A stretch of DNA of 64,000 nt, taken from assembly GCF_900109465.1 (NCBI RefSeq), contig NZ_FOAZ01000001.1, positions 124,001 through 188,000 on the forward strand, read 5' to 3'. Position numbers and translations under genes: made by a program. The DNA comes from Streptacidiphilus jiangxiensis. Its GTDB lineage: Bacteria > Actinomycetota > Actinomycetes > Streptomycetales > Streptomycetaceae. Numbering within the stretch: position 1 is the stretch's first letter; the number at the start of each line of letters is the position of its first letter. Below, piece after piece: positions 9,194 to 17,351 of the stretch. A model generated the notes under the pieces. The model was not told where the DNA came from. It worked only from the letters and a program-made list of their open reading frames with translations, and did no database searches.

Positions 9194-9838
9194 ATGAAGA
9201 TCGCAGTCCTCGGCACCGGCGAGGTCGGCCACACGATCGCGACCCGGCTGGCCGGCCTCGGCCACGAGGTCACCATGGGATCGCGCAGCGCGGACAACCC
9301 GGCCGCGAAGGAGTGGGCGGCGGCCAACGCCGCCGCCCACGGCACGTTCGCCGAGGCGGCGGCGGACGCCGAGATCGTGGTCAACGCCACCGGCGGCCTC
9401 GTCTCCCTCGCCGCGCTGACCGCGGCGGGCGCGGACAACCTGCGCGGCAAGGTCGTCGTCGACGTCTCCAACGGTCTGGACTTCTCCGAGGGCTTCCCGC
9501 CGAAGATCGTCACGCCCGACGGCGTGAGCGTCGCGGAGCAGCTGCAGCGCGCCTTCCCGGAGGCCCGGGTCGTGAAGACGCTCAACACGATGAACAACGC
9601 CGTGATGGTGGACCCCTCGCGGGTCCCCGGCCACCACAACGTCTTCCTCAGCGGCGACGACGAGACGGCGAAGGCGGCCGTCGCCGAGCTGCTGCGCTCC
9701 TTCGGCTGGGGTGACGACCAGATCCTCGACCTCGGCGACCTCACCAGCGCCCGCGCGGTCGAGCAGCTGGTCGGACTGTGGGTCCGCCTCTACGGTGCCC
9801 TGGGCACGGGGGACTTCAACTTCGCCGTCGTGAAGTAG
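9194..9838 (+). CDS. NADP-binding oxidoreductase of the F420:NADP reductase-like family
   Basis: The ATG at 9194 is chosen because the Rossmann motif (MKIAVLGTGEVGHTIA, residues 1-16) starts there, preceded by AGGAACGCAC. The 214-residue protein is one NADP-binding domain plus a small helical tail, as in F420H2:NADP oxidoreductases and their paralogues, with GSRS after the second strand typical for NADP preference. It might exchange hydride between F420 and NADP, which would suit the deazaflavin-type enzyme encoded at 23.2 kb; many members have no assigned role. Convergent with the GlxA-type regulator. Confidence 0.8.
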   Translation: MKIAVLGTGEVGHTIATRLAGLGHEVTMGSRSADNPAAKEWAAANAAAHGTFAEAAADAEIVVNATGGLVSLAALTAAGADNLRGKVVVDVSNGLDFSEGFPPKIVTPDGVSVAEQLQRAFPEARVVKTLNTMNNAVMVDPSRVPGHHNVFLSGDDETAKAAVAELLRSFGWGDDQILDLGDLTSARAVEQLVGLWVRLYGALGTGDFNFAVVK

Positions 9839-9840
9839 TT

Positions 9841-9858
9841 CCCCGCGCCGCTGCGGGG
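9841..9858. terminator. Hairpin between convergent genes
   Basis: CCCCGC GCCGCT GCGGGG, a 6-bp G+C stem with a 6-nt loop between the stops of the NADP-binding protein (plus) and the GlxA-type regulator (minus). Short, but correctly placed for both. Confidence 0.4.
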
Positions 9859-9859
9859 G

Positions 9860-10861
9860 CTAGCCCACCGCCCGGAACGTCCGCCGGTACGTCGTCGGGG
9901 AGACGCCCAGCACGGAGTGCATGTGCTGGCGCAGCCCCGCCGCACTGCCGAAGCCGACCTCGTGGGCGATCCGGTCCACCGTCAGCTCCCCCTGCTCCAG
10001 CAGCCGCCGGGCCCGGTGCACGCGCTGGACCACCAGCCACTGCACGGGGCTCTGCCCGGTCTCCTCGCGGAACCGGCGGGTGAAGGTGCGGACGCTCATC
10101 CCGCAGCGTTCCGCGAGGAGACCCAGCGTGAGGTCCTCGGCCAGGTGCTCCAGGGCGTAGGCGCGGGCGGGGGACGTGCCGGAGGTGCCGGGCTCGGGGA
10201 CAGCGGCTTCGACGTACTGCGCCTGGCCGCCCTCGCGCCACGGCGCGACCACGCAGCGGCGGGCGACATGGTTGGCGACGGCGGCGCCGTGGTCGCGGCG
10301 CACGATGTGCAGGCAGAGGTCGAGTCCGGCCGCCACGCCGCCGGAGGTGAGCACGTCGCCGTCGTCGGTGAAGAGCACGTCCGGATCGAGCAGCACCTGC
10401 GGGAAGAGCCGGCGGAAGGACTCGGTGTAGCGCCAGTGCGTCGTGGCGCGCCGTCCGTCGAGCAGGCCGGCCGCGGCCAGCACGAAGGAGCCCGTGCAGA
10501 TCGAGACCATCCGCGTTCCGGGCCGGACCAGGCCGAGCGCGTGTTCCAGCTCCGGCGTCAGCCGTCCCTCGGCGAAGACGGGGCCGAGCTCGAACGAGGC
10601 CGGGACGACCACCGTGTCGGCCTCGGTCAGCAGCTCGGGTCCGTGGTCCACCTGGACCCGGAAGTCGGAGCCGGTCTCCACCGGCCCGCCGTCGAGCGAG
10701 CAGGTGCGCACCCGGTAGCGCGGGGCGGTGTCCGGCTCGTGCGCGGACTCGAAGATCCGTGAGGGCGTCGCGAGCTCGAACGCGACCACGCCGGGCAGCG
10801 CGAGGACGGCGACCTCGTGCGGCCGGGCGGCAGAAGCGAGGGCAGAGCTGGGGGAGTCCAT
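9860..10861 (-). CDS. GlxA/FtrA-family transcriptional regulator (DJ-1/PfpI plus AraC HTH)
   Basis: The protein (333 residues from the ATG at 10861, preceded by AGGAGG) has an amidase-like DJ-1/PfpI domain (about 18-190) and a C-terminal AraC-type double helix-turn-helix (about 230-333). The first HTH contains LGLLAERCGMSVRTFTRRF and the second IAHEVGFGSAAGLRQH. In this family the first domain usually senses a small molecule and is not catalytic. The cysteine region reads VSICTGSFVLAAAG, so the elbow cysteine is retained. The gene is divergent from the MFS transporter, which makes that gene its most likely target. Confidence 0.9.
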   Translation of the reverse strand: MDSPSSALASAARPHEVAVLALPGVVAFELATPSRIFESAHEPDTAPRYRVRTCSLDGGPVETGSDFRVQVDHGPELLTEADTVVVPASFELGPVFAEGRLTPELEHALGLVRPGTRMVSICTGSFVLAAAGLLDGRRATTHWRYTESFRRLFPQVLLDPDVLFTDDGDVLTSGGVAAGLDLCLHIVRRDHGAAVANHVARRCVVAPWREGGQAQYVEAAVPEPGTSGTSPARAYALEHLAEDLTLGLLAERCGMSVRTFTRRFREETGQSPVQWLVVQRVHRARRLLEQGELTVDRIAHEVGFGSAAGLRQHMHSVLGVSPTTYRRTFRAVG

Positions 10862-10950
10862 GGAGCCACTCTCCCTCCTGGCCTGATCCTTGCGCAAGGT
10901 GGCCATCGGGCCACTCGTAGGCGCGTGCGCCGATCCGCCAAGCTCGCGGG
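10862..10950. promoter_or_regulatory. Divergent promoter region, GlxA-type regulator / MFS transporter
   Basis: The 89 bp between the two start codons must hold both promoters. No copy of the 21-bp palindrome is present, so this pair appears to be regulated separately from the acyl-CoA regulon. No clear core promoter can be assigned. Confidence 0.45.
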
Positions 10951-12282
10951 GTGACCGATCAGCTGAGCCCCGCATCCGCCCTCGACCGCCCGCTGCCGCC
11001 GCGCGCGGGCGGCCCGCGCCTGCACTACGCGTGGATCATCGCGGCCGTCGCGCTCGTGGTCCTCGTCGGCGCCGCCGGGTTCCGTTCCACGCCCTCGCTG
11101 CTGATGGAGCCGCTGCACCACGAGTTCGGCTGGTCGCACGGGCTGGTCGGCGCGGCGGTCTCGATCAACGTGCTGCTCAACGGTCTGGCGGCGCCGTTCG
11201 CCGCCGCGCTGATGGACCGCTTCGGCATCCGACCGGTCGTCTCCGTCGCGCTCGCGGTGATGGCGCTCGGCGCGGGCGTGACGCTGGTGATGGACCAGCC
11301 CTGGGAGCTGCTGCTCGGCTGGGGCTTCCTGGTGGGCCTGGGCTCCGGGTCGATGGCGCTGGCCTTCAGCGCGACCGTCACCAGTCGCTGGTTCGTCAAG
11401 CAGCGCGGCCTGGTCACCGGGGTGCTGACCGCCGCCAGTGCGGCCGGCAACCTGGTCTTCCTGCCGGTCCTGGCCTGGCTCGTGCAGCAGTACGGCTGGC
11501 GCAGCGCCTCCGTGACCGTGGCTGTGTGCGCGCTCGCGGTCGTGCCCGTCGTGGCGCTGCTGATGCGGGAGCGCCCGTCCGACCTGGGCCTGCTGCCCTA
11601 CGGCGCCCCCGAGGACCACGTCGAGCCGCAGCCGCCCGCCGGGCGCGGCCTGCGCGCCGTGCGGGTGCTGCGCGAGGCGGCCCGGACCAAGGCGTTCTGG
11701 CTGCTCACCGGTTCCTTCGCGATCTGCGGCGCGACCACCAACGGACTGGTCGGCACGCACTTCATCCCCGCCGCCGGGGACCACGGCATGGCCGAGACCG
11801 CGGCGGCGTCCCTGCTCGCCCTGGTCGGCGTCTTCGACGTGATCGGCACGGTCTTCTCGGGTTGGCTCACCGACCGCCTGGACTCGCGCAAGCTGCTCGG
11901 CGTCTACTACCTGCTCCGTGGCGCGTCGCTGCTCTTCCTGCCCGTCCTCTTCGCGCGGACGGTGCACCCGAGCATGGTCGTCTTCATCATGTTCTACGGG
12001 CTGGACTGGGTGGCGACCGTCCCGCCGACGGTCGCGCTGTGCCGGGAGTGGTTCGGGGAGGACGCGCCCGTCGTCTTCGGCTGGGTGCTCTGCGGCCACC
12101 AGATCGGTGCGGCGATCGTCGCCGCGGCCGCCGGCGTCATCCGCGACCAGCTCGGCAGCTACGACGTCGCCTGGTACGGCGCGGGCGCGCTGTGCGCGGT
12201 CGCGGCGGCCTGCTCCCTGCTGCTGCGCCGACCCGAGGGCACGGCGGTGCCGCTCAGTCCTCCGGTTGCTGCAACTGCCTGA
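10951..12282 (+). CDS. MFS transporter (oxalate/formate antiporter-like)
   Basis: 443 residues with 12 predicted membrane segments starting at HYAWIIAAVALVVLVG. The first loop motif is a G-x-L-MDRFGIRPV sequence, the typical MFS D-R-x-G pattern, and a large cytoplasmic loop follows TM6 (about residues 205-235). The N-terminal family features (HYAW start, GFRSTPSLL) fit the OFA/monocarboxylate-like group that moves small organic acids. Start GTG at 10951 has no strong ribosome binding site. It is divergent from the GlxA-type regulator and its 3' end overlaps the convergent flavin reductase gene by 29 bp. Likely imports a substrate or exports a product of the surrounding pathway. Confidence 0.88.
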   Translation: MTDQLSPASALDRPLPPRAGGPRLHYAWIIAAVALVVLVGAAGFRSTPSLLMEPLHHEFGWSHGLVGAAVSINVLLNGLAAPFAAALMDRFGIRPVVSVALAVMALGAGVTLVMDQPWELLLGWGFLVGLGSGSMALAFSATVTSRWFVKQRGLVTGVLTAASAAGNLVFLPVLAWLVQQYGWRSASVTVAVCALAVVPVVALLMRERPSDLGLLPYGAPEDHVEPQPPAGRGLRAVRVLREAARTKAFWLLTGSFAICGATTNGLVGTHFIPAAGDHGMAETAAASLLALVGVFDVIGTVFSGWLTDRLDSRKLLGVYYLLRGASLLFLPVLFARTVHPSMVVFIMFYGLDWVATVPPTVALCREWFGEDAPVVFGWVLCGHQIGAAIVAAAAGVIRDQLGSYDVAWYGAGALCAVAAACSLLLRRPEGTAVPLSPPVAATA

Positions 12283-12871
12283 AGCCGCTGCGGTAGAAGA
12301 GCAGCGGACCGGCCTCGGCGCCGCGCGGTGCGGCGAGTTCGCGGACCCGGCCGAGGACGATCAGGTGGTCCCCGCCGATGTGCACGGCATGCACGGTGCA
12401 GTCCACCCACGCCAGCGCCCCCTGCAGACGCGGTGACTGCGTCGCCGGGGCCGGCTCCCAGGCCACCCCGGCGAACTTGTCCGCACCGGTGGACGCGCTG
12501 ACGGCGAAGGACCGGCACAACTCGCCCTGGTCCTCGGCCAGCACGTTGACGCAGAACGCGCCCGCCCGCGCGATGCGCGGCCAACTGGAGGACGTCCGCG
12601 CGACGTTGAAGCAGATCAGCGGTGGATCGAGGGAGAGCGAGGAGAACGACTGGCAGGCGAAGCCGACGGGCTGCCCGTCCTCCCCCGCCGCGGTGATCAC
12701 CGTGACACCGGTGGCGAAGTGGCCGAGCGCGTCGCGCAGCACGCGCGCGTCGGCGTCCGCCCGTGCCTCCGGTTCGCTGAACACCTCCGCCACCGCCGGC
12801 GCGACACTCACCGGCGCCCCGGCCGCCCGCAGGTAGCGGACGGCGGCCATCGCCATGCCTTCGTGCCCCAT
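12254..12871 (-). CDS. Flavin reductase family protein (HpaC/DIM6 type)
   Basis: The ATG at 12871 (MGHEGMAMAAV) is preferred because AAGGAGCGAGG lies just upstream; a further in-frame ATG exists at 12904. The 205-residue protein holds the FMN-binding split-barrel domain, with LGHFATGVTVITA (about 50-62), FSSLSLDPPLICFNV and a C-terminal GDHLIVLGRV segment. Such enzymes supply reduced FMN or FAD to a two-component monooxygenase. No oxygenase component lies in the window, so its partner is presumably elsewhere. Overlaps the end of the transporter gene. Confidence 0.88.
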   Translation of the reverse strand: MGHEGMAMAAVRYLRAAGAPVSVAPAVAEVFSEPEARADADARVLRDALGHFATGVTVITAAGEDGQPVGFACQSFSSLSLDPPLICFNVARTSSSWPRIARAGAFCVNVLAEDQGELCRSFAVSASTGADKFAGVAWEPAPATQSPRLQGALAWVDCTVHAVHIGGDHLIVLGRVRELAAPRGAEAGPLLFYRSGFRQLQQPED

Positions 12872-12910
12872 GCCTCGCTCCTTCGGACGTCGAATGTGTT
12901 GCACTCACCT

Positions 12911-13029
12911 CAGGGGCGCGAGGCTCCGCCTGTTTGACTGCGTGCGCGAAAGCCACCCACGCACGTAGCGCGCCGAGCGAGCGGGGCCATCCGCATGCCA
13001 GTGGTCTCGCGCCGAGCCTCGCGCCCCTG
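12911..13029. repeat. Dispersed intergenic repeat, copy C
   Basis: Perfect 16-bp inverted arms CAGGGGCGCGAGGCTC (12911-12926) and GAGCCTCGCGCCCCTG (13014-13029) around an 87-bp spacer, between the flavin reductase start and the enoyl-CoA hydratase stop. The arms are diverged from copies A, B and D but share CAGGGGCGCGAGG. Confidence 0.7.
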
Positions 13030-13035
13030 ATGGGG

Positions 13036-13842
13036 CTATCGCCCCTCGAACCGTGCTTCCCGTCGTTCTACGAAAGCACGAACGCCCTCCTGCGCGTCGC
13101 GAGTCGCCATGTTGATCTCCTGCGCCGTCGCCTCCGCCGCGAAGGACGCGGCCCGGTCGCCGTCCAGGGAGGCATTGACCAACGCCTTCGTCAACGCGTA
13201 GGCACGGGTGGGACCGGCGGCGAGACGTTCTGCCCACTCACTCACGGTCTTCTCCAACTCCGCGCCCGGCACGACCCGGTTCACCAGCCCCAGCCGCTCC
13301 GCCTCCGCCGCGCGGACCTTCTCGCCGAGGAGGAGCAGCTCCTTGGCCCGCTGCACGCCGACCAGGCGCGGCAGCAGCCAGGCAGCGCCGCCGTCCGGGA
13401 CGAGCCCGCGCCTGGCGAAGACCTGCACCAGCGAGGCTTCCTCCGCAGCAAGCACCAGGTCGCAGGCGAGGGCCAGCTGCACGCCGACTCCGGCCGCCAC
13501 GCCGTTGAGCGCGCACAGCACCGGCTTCTCGCAGTCCAGCACCGCCCCGACCATCCGCTGCACGCCCAGCCGCAGCATCCGCGCGACGTCCCCGGCGGTC
13601 CGCTCGCCCCCGGCGCCGCCGCTGAGGTCCGCGCCGGAGCAGAACGCGCGCCCGGCGCCGGTCAGCACGACCACGCGCACCGTCCGGTCCGCCGACGCCT
13701 CCTCCAGCGCGGCGATCAGCCGCTCCCGCAGCTCGGCGGTCACGGCGTTCAGCGCCTCGGGCCGGTTCAGCGTCAGCCGCCTGACCCCGTCGTCGCCGTC
13801 CTCGACCAGCAGTACGGTCCCGTTCTCCGGCGACGCGCTCAT
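13036..13842 (-). CDS. Enoyl-CoA hydratase/isomerase family protein
   Basis: A 268-residue crotonase. The first oxyanion-hole segment is GRAFCSGADLS (about 70-80) and the second ALNGVAAGVGVQLALACD (about 113-130). The following VPDGGAAWLLPRLVG motif carries Asp rather than Glu at the catalytic position, as in PaaG-type isomerases and hydratases. Its ATG overlaps the stop of the upstream acyl-CoA synthetase (ATGA, 13839-13842), so the two are translationally coupled. It would hydrate the enoyl-CoA made by the acyl-CoA dehydrogenases. Confidence 0.92.
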   Translation of the reverse strand: MSASPENGTVLLVEDGDDGVRRLTLNRPEALNAVTAELRERLIAALEEASADRTVRVVVLTGAGRAFCSGADLSGGAGGERTAGDVARMLRLGVQRMVGAVLDCEKPVLCALNGVAAGVGVQLALACDLVLAAEEASLVQVFARRGLVPDGGAAWLLPRLVGVQRAKELLLLGEKVRAAEAERLGLVNRVVPGAELEKTVSEWAERLAAGPTRAYALTKALVNASLDGDRAASFAAEATAQEINMATRDAQEGVRAFVERREARFEGR

Positions 13843-15995
13843 CGGCACACCGCCAGCGCGTCCAACGCGACGACGCCCTTGCCGCGTTCCAGCACCACCA
13901 GCGGGTTGATGTCCAGCTCGGTGAGCTGGTCGCCCAGATCGAGCGCCATCCGCTGGACCCGCAGCACCACCTCGACCAGCGCGTCCACGTCCATCGGCGG
14001 CAGGCCGCGGACGCCGTCCAGCAGCGGGCGGCAGCGCAGCCGGGCCAGGGCGCGGCGTACGTCGCCGGGCCCGAACGGCGGGACGAGCACCGTCGTGTCG
14101 CGCAGCACCTCGACGAAGACGCCGCCCATGCCGACCGTGACGACCGGCCCGAAGACCGGGTCGTCGGTGACGCCGACGACCATCTCCACGCCCGCCTCGA
14201 CCATCTGGCACACCAGCACGCCGTCGAGTCTCGGGATGCCGCCCGCCCGCGCGTTCTCCGTCAGCTCCCGGAACGCCTCCCGCACCTGGCTGGCGCTGGT
14301 CAACCCGACCTTCACCAGCCCGAGTTCGGTCTTGTGCGCGACGCCGGGCGCCGATCCCTTCAGCACGACCGGATAGCCGACCACCCCGGCCGCGCGCACC
14401 GCGCCCGCCGCGCTGGTGACCAACTGCTCGCGCGGCACCCGGATGCCGTAGGAGCGCAACAACTGCTTGGCCGCGAACTCGCTGAGCTTCTCGCCCCCGT
14501 GCAGCAGCCGCTGCGCCTTCGCCTTGCCGGCGCAGGCCTCGCGCGGCGCGTCGTCGAACGGGGACCGGTAGGTGCGGGCGAACGCGTGGTGCTCCAGGTA
14601 GGCGGCGACCGCGCGGACGCAGTTGCCGAAGGTGCGGAAGACGGCGACCCGGGAGGAGCCGAGCAGCGTCTCCCGGTAGGCCGCCTCCGTCCCGACCGGA
14701 GAGCCCCAGATGACGCAGACCAGCTTGTCCGTCGTCTCGGCCACCTCGACCAGGTCCTGCGCCAGCTTGTCGCTCATCGGCGGGAACGGGCCGGTGATCG
14801 GGCAGATCAGCACGCCCACGTCGGGGTCGTCGAGGATCGCGTCGAGGATCTTGCGACCGCGCCAGTCGCCGACCGGGTGGCCGCCGTTGTCGACGGGGTT
14901 GGCGACGCTCAGGTACTCCGGGATCCACTGGTGCAGCTCGTCCTGCTTGGCCTCGGACAGCCGCGGCAGGGAGAGCCCGGCCGACGAGGCCATGTCGGCC
15001 AGGTGCGCACCGGTGCCGCCGGAGATGGAGTAGACGACGACGCCGGGCGCCCGCGGCGGCTTGGCTCGCGCCAACAGGGCTGCGGTGTCCTGCAGTTCGT
15101 CCAGGCCGTCGACACGGATCACACCGAACTGGCGGAACGCCGCGTCCACCACGTCGTCGGCACCGGTCAGTTTGCCGGTGTGGGACTGCGCCATCCGCGC
15201 ACCCTCGTCCGTGCGGCCCACCTTGACCGCGACGACCGGGACGCCGCGCCGGGCGGCGTGGTCGGCGGCCAGCAGGAAGGCCCGGCCGTCCTTGATGCCC
15301 TCGATGTAGGCGGCAATCGCGCCGATCTCGGGCTGGTCGGCGAACCACTGCACGAAGTCGGCGACCTCCAGGTCGGCCTCGTTGCCGGTCGGCGCCCAGT
15401 GGCTGAGCCGGATGCCCAGTTCCTGGAGGGTGAACAACGGGCGGCCCTGGTGGCCGGACTGGGTGATCAGCGCGATGGCCGGCCCCGTCAGGTCGTCGCG
15501 GAACCGCTCGAAGGCGTTGAGGTTCGTGTTGGGCCCGAGCAGGCGCAGGCCCGTCGGGGCCTCGGCGACCAGGCGCTCCAGGTGCCGCTGCGCCGCTCGT
15601 CCGCTCTCGCCGGTCTCGGCGAAGCCGGAGGCGAAGGCGACGGCGTACTTCACCTTGGCCTCGACCAACTGCGGTACGACGGCTGCCGGATCGGCGAGCA
15701 GGATCACCGCGAGGTCGATCGGGTCCGCGTCCGGGTCGGCCGGGATCGCCGCGAGGTCGGGATAGCAGGGCAGCCCGTCCACCTCGTCCCGGCCCGGGTT
15801 CACCGGGTACATCCGCGCTCCGACCCGCTCCGACCACGCACGCAGCTGCCGGGTGATCCCGGTGTTGGGCCGTCCCGGCGTGTCGGATGCGCCGATCACG
15901 GCCACGGCCGTGGGCCGGAAGAAGCGGTCCAGGTCCACCGCGCGCGGGCGCAGCGGCCGCCCGCTCGCGTCGGTCTCGGTGTCCGTCTCCCGCAT
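13839..15995 (-). CDS. Acetate--CoA ligase-family protein (ADP-forming acyl-CoA synthetase)
   Basis: 718 residues with the fused alpha-beta layout of ADP-forming acyl-CoA synthetases: CoA-binding Rossmann domain (25-150, starting VAVIGASDTPGRPN), two flavodoxin-like ligase domains (155-470) and a C-terminal ATP-grasp domain (495-715). The phosphorylated histidine is the H of QSHTGKLTG (about residue 272). The ATG has GGAGG 6 bp upstream. It would make an acyl-CoA from a free acid with ATP to ADP plus Pi, or run in reverse. First gene of the operon with the enoyl-CoA hydratase, its start lying 35 bp from the operator at 16030-16050. Confidence 0.88.
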   Translation of the reverse strand: MRETDTETDASGRPLRPRAVDLDRFFRPTAVAVIGASDTPGRPNTGITRQLRAWSERVGARMYPVNPGRDEVDGLPCYPDLAAIPADPDADPIDLAVILLADPAAVVPQLVEAKVKYAVAFASGFAETGESGRAAQRHLERLVAEAPTGLRLLGPNTNLNAFERFRDDLTGPAIALITQSGHQGRPLFTLQELGIRLSHWAPTGNEADLEVADFVQWFADQPEIGAIAAYIEGIKDGRAFLLAADHAARRGVPVVAVKVGRTDEGARMAQSHTGKLTGADDVVDAAFRQFGVIRVDGLDELQDTAALLARAKPPRAPGVVVYSISGGTGAHLADMASSAGLSLPRLSEAKQDELHQWIPEYLSVANPVDNGGHPVGDWRGRKILDAILDDPDVGVLICPITGPFPPMSDKLAQDLVEVAETTDKLVCVIWGSPVGTEAAYRETLLGSSRVAVFRTFGNCVRAVAAYLEHHAFARTYRSPFDDAPREACAGKAKAQRLLHGGEKLSEFAAKQLLRSYGIRVPREQLVTSAAGAVRAAGVVGYPVVLKGSAPGVAHKTELGLVKVGLTSASQVREAFRELTENARAGGIPRLDGVLVCQMVEAGVEMVVGVTDDPVFGPVVTVGMGGVFVEVLRDTTVLVPPFGPGDVRRALARLRCRPLLDGVRGLPPMDVDALVEVVLRVQRMALDLGDQLTELDINPLVVLERGKGVVALDALAVCR

Positions 15996-16029
15996 GGCGC
16001 GCCTCCGATCCGGTCTGTGCCGTCTCTCG

Positions 16030-16050
16030 AATCTGACGTACCATCAGATT
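16030..16050. promoter_or_regulatory. Palindromic operator, copy near the acyl-CoA synthetase gene
   Basis: AATCTGACGTACCATCAGATT, a 21-bp palindrome with one mismatched pair. It is 35 bp upstream of the minus-strand synthetase start and shares the divergent region with the second copy at 16081-16101; the two centres are 51 bp apart. Confidence 0.8.
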
Positions 16051-16080
16051 ACTGTCGGGAGTGCTCCGCAGGAAGACGCC

Positions 16081-16101
16081 AAACTGACGCTGCGTCAGAA
16101 A
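16081..16101. promoter_or_regulatory. Palindromic operator, copy near the DoxX-like gene
   Basis: AAACTGACGCTGCGTCAGAAA, with a perfect 15-bp inner palindrome CTGACGCTGCGTCAG. It sits 38 bp upstream of the GTG of the DoxX-like gene. Confidence 0.75.
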
Positions 16102-16139
16102 ATCCTGGAGCCTGGTGGAACCGATTGGGGAGGACGCGC

Positions 16140-16604
16140 GTGCAGACGGTGCACACCTACGGGCTGTCGGCGGCCCAGTGGCTGGCGGTGCTGCGGATCG
16201 GGCTCGGCCTGTGGTGGCTGGAGAGCTGGCGTCACAAGGACAAGAAGGGCTGGCTGCAGCGCTCGACCGGCATCGAGTGGGCCAAGGACGTCGCCTCCCG
16301 CCACCGCTGGGCCTTTGTCCGGGGCTCCTTCGACCGCATCGTCGCCCCTCGTCCCCGGGCGATGGCCTACGTCGTGGTCCTCGCCGAGCTCGCCCTCGGT
16401 CTCGGCCTCACCTTCGGCCTGCTCAGCCCGATCGCGCTGGCGGCCGGACTGCTGCTCAACCTCCTCTACTTCGTCCTGATGATCCACGACTGGGCCGAGC
16501 AGGGGCAGAACCTGATGATGGCGCTCGTCTCCCTGGTCTGCCTGCTCGCCGCGAGCTGGCAGTGCTGGTCGCTCGACCGCGCCTTCCACCTCTTCGGCGC
16601 CTGA
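16140..16604 (+). CDS. DoxX-like integral membrane protein
   Basis: GTG at 16140 follows GGGGAGG at ideal spacing and gives a 154-residue protein with four hydrophobic stretches (about residues 10-27, 72-92, 95-113 and 124-140). The overall pattern fits the DoxX family, seen with quinone-linked or redox enzymes. The insert WRHKDKKGWLQRSTGIEW between the first two segments is distinctive. Located between two operators and two CoA-pathway genes, it may be a membrane partner of the catabolic regulon, for example in electron transfer or substrate entry; this is inference. Confidence 0.72.
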   Translation: MQTVHTYGLSAAQWLAVLRIGLGLWWLESWRHKDKKGWLQRSTGIEWAKDVASRHRWAFVRGSFDRIVAPRPRAMAYVVVLAELALGLGLTFGLLSPIALAAGLLLNLLYFVLMIHDWAEQGQNLMMALVSLVCLLAASWQCWSLDRAFHLFGA

Positions 16605-16619
16605 CCTCGGAGCTGTCTG

Positions 16620-17066
16620 ATGACGACCCACCGCACCGACCTGCCCGAGCCCGACGCCTTCACCCGTCCCTACTGGGACGCGGCCGCCGAGGGTCGCCTG
16701 CTGCTGCGCCGCTGCGGCGCCTGCGGCCGTGCGCACCACTACCCGCGCGAGTTCTGCCCCCACTGCTGGAGTGAGGACGTGGCCTGGGAGCCGGCGAGCG
16801 GACGCGCCGTCCTCTACACCTGGTCGGTGGTCCACGCGAACGACCTCCCACCGTTCCGGGACCGGCTGCCCTATGTCGCCGCCGTGGTCGAGCTCGCGGA
16901 GGGACCTCGGATGATGACCACCCTGGTGGACTGTGATCCGACAGGCCTTCAGATCGGTATGGAGCTTGTGGCCGACTTTGTCGCATTTGCCGTCGGCGAC
17001 GAGCCCGGGCCGCGCGTCCCCGTATTCCGGCCGTCGCCCGACTCGCGCTCCCACTCGGGAGCCTGA
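16620..17066 (+). CDS. DUF35 zinc-ribbon/OB-fold protein
   Basis: 148 residues. A rubredoxin-like zinc ribbon (CGACGRAHHYPREFCPHC, C-x2-C-x13-C-x2-C, about residues 33-51) is followed by an OB fold with LYTWSVVHAN. DUF35 proteins bind CoA substrates and form complexes with non-decarboxylating thiolases, in archaeal acetoacetyl-CoA thiolase/HMG-CoA synthase and in steroid side-chain retro-aldolases (Ltp2 with ChsH2). It follows the DoxX-like gene by 15 bp in the same operon. Its natural partner could be the thiolase encoded at 20.5 kb, which has no adjacent DUF35 gene. Confidence 0.88.
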   Translation: MTTHRTDLPEPDAFTRPYWDAAAEGRLLLRRCGACGRAHHYPREFCPHCWSEDVAWEPASGRAVLYTWSVVHANDLPPFRDRLPYVAAVVELAEGPRMMTTLVDCDPTGLQIGMELVADFVAFAVGDEPGPRVPVFRPSPDSRSHSGA

Positions 17067-17351
17067 CGCTGTGTGGCACCTGTGACCTTAGACACATCGG
17101 GTGATCTGTGTGCTGACCGTCCGCTGGACTGCGACGGAGTGGTTCGGCCCTGGCCTCTTCGGCGTGTCGCAGGCTGACCGGCGCTCAAAAAGGGCTGATC
17201 CCGGGCACGGCGTTGCCGGGTGCCCTCACTCGATGGGGGTACCGTGACGCGGGTGACGCCTGCACATCAGGGTGCGGGCGGACGGCCTGAGAGGTGGTGG
17301 CCAGCGGCTCACCCGGCCCGCGTCACGACGACCACCTGCGAGGATCCAGCT

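Noticed and set aside
14334-16604. Extended plus-strand frame continuing upstream of the DoxX-like protein
   Set aside because: The upstream part is antisense to the acyl-CoA synthetase; GTG at 16140 with GGGGAGG is the sensible start.
17067-17351. Possible c-di-AMP (ydaO-type) riboswitch before the L,D-transpeptidase
   Set aside because: Such elements regulate some cell-wall genes in streptomycetes, but I could not match the conserved stems or loop sequences.
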